From: Dehalococcoidia bacterium
GTDB lineage: Bacteria; Chloroflexota; Dehalococcoidia; GIF9; UBA5629
NCBI GenBank assembly: GCA_016927965.1
Contig: JAFGLP010000185.1
Span: 1 to 15,116, forward strand
Length of the DNA stretch: 15,116 bases
Reading direction: 5' to 3'
Below are positions 13,411-15,116 of this stretch, piece after piece. A model generated the notes under the pieces. It saw only the letters and a list, made by a program, of their open reading frames with translations. It was not told where the DNA came from and ran no database searches. Numbering within the stretch: position 1 is the first letter of the stretch; the number at the start of each line of letters is the position of its first letter. Position numbers and translations under genes: made by a program.

Positions 13411-15116
13411 TTAGTCGATCCTTTCCTGGCGGATAAACTGCAGGATATCGCCAACCTGGAAATCGTTAAAGCTATCGAGTTTGATTCCACATTCCATCCC
13501 CGTGGCTACCTCCTTTACGTCATCCTTAAACCGGCGCAGCCCGGCAACACGTGACTCGGCAACGACTTTGCCACCCCGGAAAATCTTTACCTGGGAGTCG
13601 CGTGTTGCCTTTCCCTCCTTTATGGCCGAGCCTGCAATACGTCCTTTCTTTCCTGCTTCAAAAACGGTTCTGACCTCAGCCTGGCCGATAATAACATCGG
13701 CATATTCCGGCTCGAGCAGGCCTTTGAGGGCTTTCTCGACATCTTCGATGAGCTTATAAATAACGTTATATTGCCTGATGCTGATGCTTTCATGTTCCGC
13801 CAGGCGGCTGGCGCCGGGTTCGGGCTTGCTGTTAAAGCCGACGATAACCGCCTTGGAGGCCATTGCCAGGAGGACATCATTTTCGGTGATACTGCCTGTG
13901 CCTGTATGGATGACTTTCACCCTGGTTTTTTCATCACTGAGATGTTCCAGAGAGTCCTTAATGGGTTCTATGCTGCCGTGTACATCGGTTTTGAGAATAA
14001 GATTGAGGTCTTTTATTTCCCCAGCGCTGGCCTGGGCTGCTACCGAAGTCAGGCTGACGTTCCTGACGGAAGAGCCGGGAAGCCCGGATTCACGGTTTTT
14101 CTCTATGACGGTACGGGCTTCCTTTTCATCGTTGACTGACTGAAATACTTCTCCCGCATTGGGGACAGCATTCATGCCGAGTATCTCAACAGGTGTTGCC
14201 GGTTCGGCCTTTCTGATATTTTTACCGGAATCATTAAACATGGCCTTGACTTTGCCGGTGACCGTACCTATGACAACGAGGTCACTGTTTTTTAAAACGC
14301 CCTTCTGAACGAGAAGAGTGGCTATGGGGCCGCGGGTCTTATCCAGCTTTGCTTCGATGACAACGCCCTCTGCCTGTCCATCCCACTCAGATTTCAACTC
14401 CAGCATATCTGCAACCAACAGAAGGTTTTCCAGCAGATCGTCGATCCCCTGTTTTTTCTTGGCGGATACCGGGACACAGATAATATCTCCGCCCCATTCT
14501 TCGATTACAAGGTCCTGATCTGCTAGCTGCTGCTTTACTTTATCCGGGTTGGCATCGGCTTTATCGATTTTATTTAAGGCCACTATAATGGTAACGCCGG
14601 CAGCCTTGGCATGGTCGATGGCCTCAATAGTCTGAGGCTGCACGCCATCATCCGCTGCAACAACCAGCACTGCTATGTCAGTGGCGCGTGCGCCTCTGGC
14701 CCGCATAGCTGTAAAGGCCTCATGACCAGGAGTATCAAGGAATGTGATTTTGCGGCCCTGCATCTCAATCTGGTAAGCGCCGATATGCTGTGTAATGGCG
14801 CCGGCTTCGCCCGCAGCCACGTTGGTCTGACGTATGGCATCCAACAGGCTGGTTTTACCATGATCGACATGGCCCATGATCGTGATAACCGGTGGCCGGG
14901 AGTGTAATTTGACGCCCCTGGCAGCAGCGGTCTGTTTGACCTGTGCAGAGACGTTCAATTTCTTAGCGGTCAGACCGAAATCAGCAACCAATTTGGCGGC
15001 GTCTTCGTAATCCAAAGACTGGTTTATATTTGCCATGATGCCGTTGCGCATAAGCTGTTTGATTATTTCGATGCCGCTCACGCCAATCTGATCGGCAAGC
15101 TGCTTCACGGTAATCA
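13411..15116 (-). CDS. infB: Translation initiation factor IF-2 (5' end outside window)
   Basis: A GTPase that places initiator tRNA on the 30S subunit and promotes subunit joining. The frame stays open to the window edge. The visible start reads ITVKQLADQIGVSGIEIIKQLM, the IF2-N fold, so the true start lies further upstream. The GTPase domain has all five motifs: GHVDHGKTS, GAITQHIGAY, DTPGHEAF, NKID and SAKK. Domains II-IV follow and end with GMECGIKLDSFNDFQVGD near the C-terminus. Only about 30 residues separate the IF2-N region from the G domain, so this is a compact IF-2 without the long linker of enterobacteria. It is first of the infB-rbfA-truB run seen here, 58 bases ahead of rbfA. 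Confidence 0.96.
   Translation of the reverse strand, partial: ITVKQLADQIGVSGIEIIKQLMRNGIMANINQSLDYEDAAKLVADFGLTAKKLNVSAQVKQTAAARGVKLHSRPPVITIMGHVDHGKTSLLDAIRQTNVAAGEAGAITQHIGAYQIEMQGRKITFLDTPGHEAFTAMRARGARATDIAVLVVAADDGVQPQTIEAIDHAKAAGVTIIVALNKIDKADANPDKVKQQLADQDLVIEEWGGDIICVPVSAKKKQGIDDLLENLLLVADMLELKSEWDGQAEGVVIEAKLDKTRGPIATLLVQKGVLKNSDLVVIGTVTGKVKAMFNDSGKNIRKAEPATPVEILGMNAVPNAGEVFQSVNDEKEARTVIEKNRESGLPGSSVRNVSLTSVAAQASAGEIKDLNLILKTDVHGSIEPIKDSLEHLSDEKTRVKVIHTGTGSITENDVLLAMASKAVIVGFNSKPEPGASRLAEHESISIRQYNVIYKLIEDVEKALKGLLEPEYADVIIGQAEVRTVFEAGKKGRIAGSAIKEGKATRDSQVKIFRGGKVVAESRVAGLRRFKDDVKEVATGMECGIKLDSFNDFQVGDILQFIRQERID

Noticed and set aside
13771..14143. Two overlapping plus-strand frames of about 120 codons opposite infB
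   Set aside because: Both lie inside conserved IF-2 sequence in different frames; neither resembles a protein family.
1..15116. Search for CRISPR arrays, insertion sequences, tRNAs, phage or defence genes
   Set aside because: No regularly spaced repeats, transposase, terminal repeats or tRNA-like folds were seen; almost all sequence is accounted for by housekeeping genes.

Overview
The window looks like an ordinary chromosomal backbone segment of a free-living bacterium. The best fit is Chloroflexota, probably Dehalococcoidia or a relative. That placement is an inference from three things: the rpsO-pnp-dapB-asd-dapA order, a compact translation factor IF-2, and an actinobacterial-style inositol-lipid gene set outside Actinobacteria. 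No 16S or other decisive marker is present. Base composition looks moderate and even. I see no mobile element, tRNA, rRNA, CRISPR array or long repeat, and no gene-free stretch exceeds about 85 bases.

Layout. (1) Positions 1-5091, plus strand: the last codons of rpsO, then pnp (polynucleotide phosphorylase), dapB, asd and dapA. The genes are tightly spaced and probably form one transcription unit joining RNA turnover to three consecutive enzymes of the aspartate-to-diaminopimelate/lysine pathway. (2) Positions 5086-11108, minus strand: a run of seven genes in transcription order, namely a tandem universal-stress protein, myo-inositol-1-phosphate synthase, a PimA-like GT4 glycosyltransferase, a phosphatidylinositol-phosphate-synthase-like CDP-alcohol phosphotransferase, a 73-residue two-helix membrane protein, purA and a DUF3795 cysteine-rich protein. 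An extended -10 promoter lies ahead of the stress-protein gene and a probable terminator follows DUF3795. (3) Positions 11161-11826, plus strand: one PHP-family phosphoesterase with a GTG start and no ribosome-binding site. (4) Positions 11848-15116, minus strand: infB (5' end outside the window), rbfA and truB as a translation/RNA-modification cluster, then a 47-residue zinc-ribbon-like protein (DUF5679) with its own near-consensus promoter.

How the genes work together. Ino1 would make inositol-1-phosphate, and the CDP-alcohol enzyme would join it to CDP-diacylglycerol. The PimA-like transferase could then add a hexose from a nucleotide sugar to the phosphoinositide headgroup. This is the most interesting block in the window: a minimal phosphatidylinositol-glycoside pathway lacking the acyltransferase gene that lies between pgsA1 and pimA in mycobacteria. 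Several ORF starts were moved inward because a Shine-Dalgarno sequence sits correctly only before the inner start codon (dapB, asd, purA, ino1, rbfA, DUF5679).

I found no convincing undescribed multi-gene defence or mobile system. The second-look items are the inositol-lipid operon, inverted repeats ahead of purA, a stable hairpin masking the dapB start, a zinc ribbon missing one cysteine, and the possible leaderless PHP gene.
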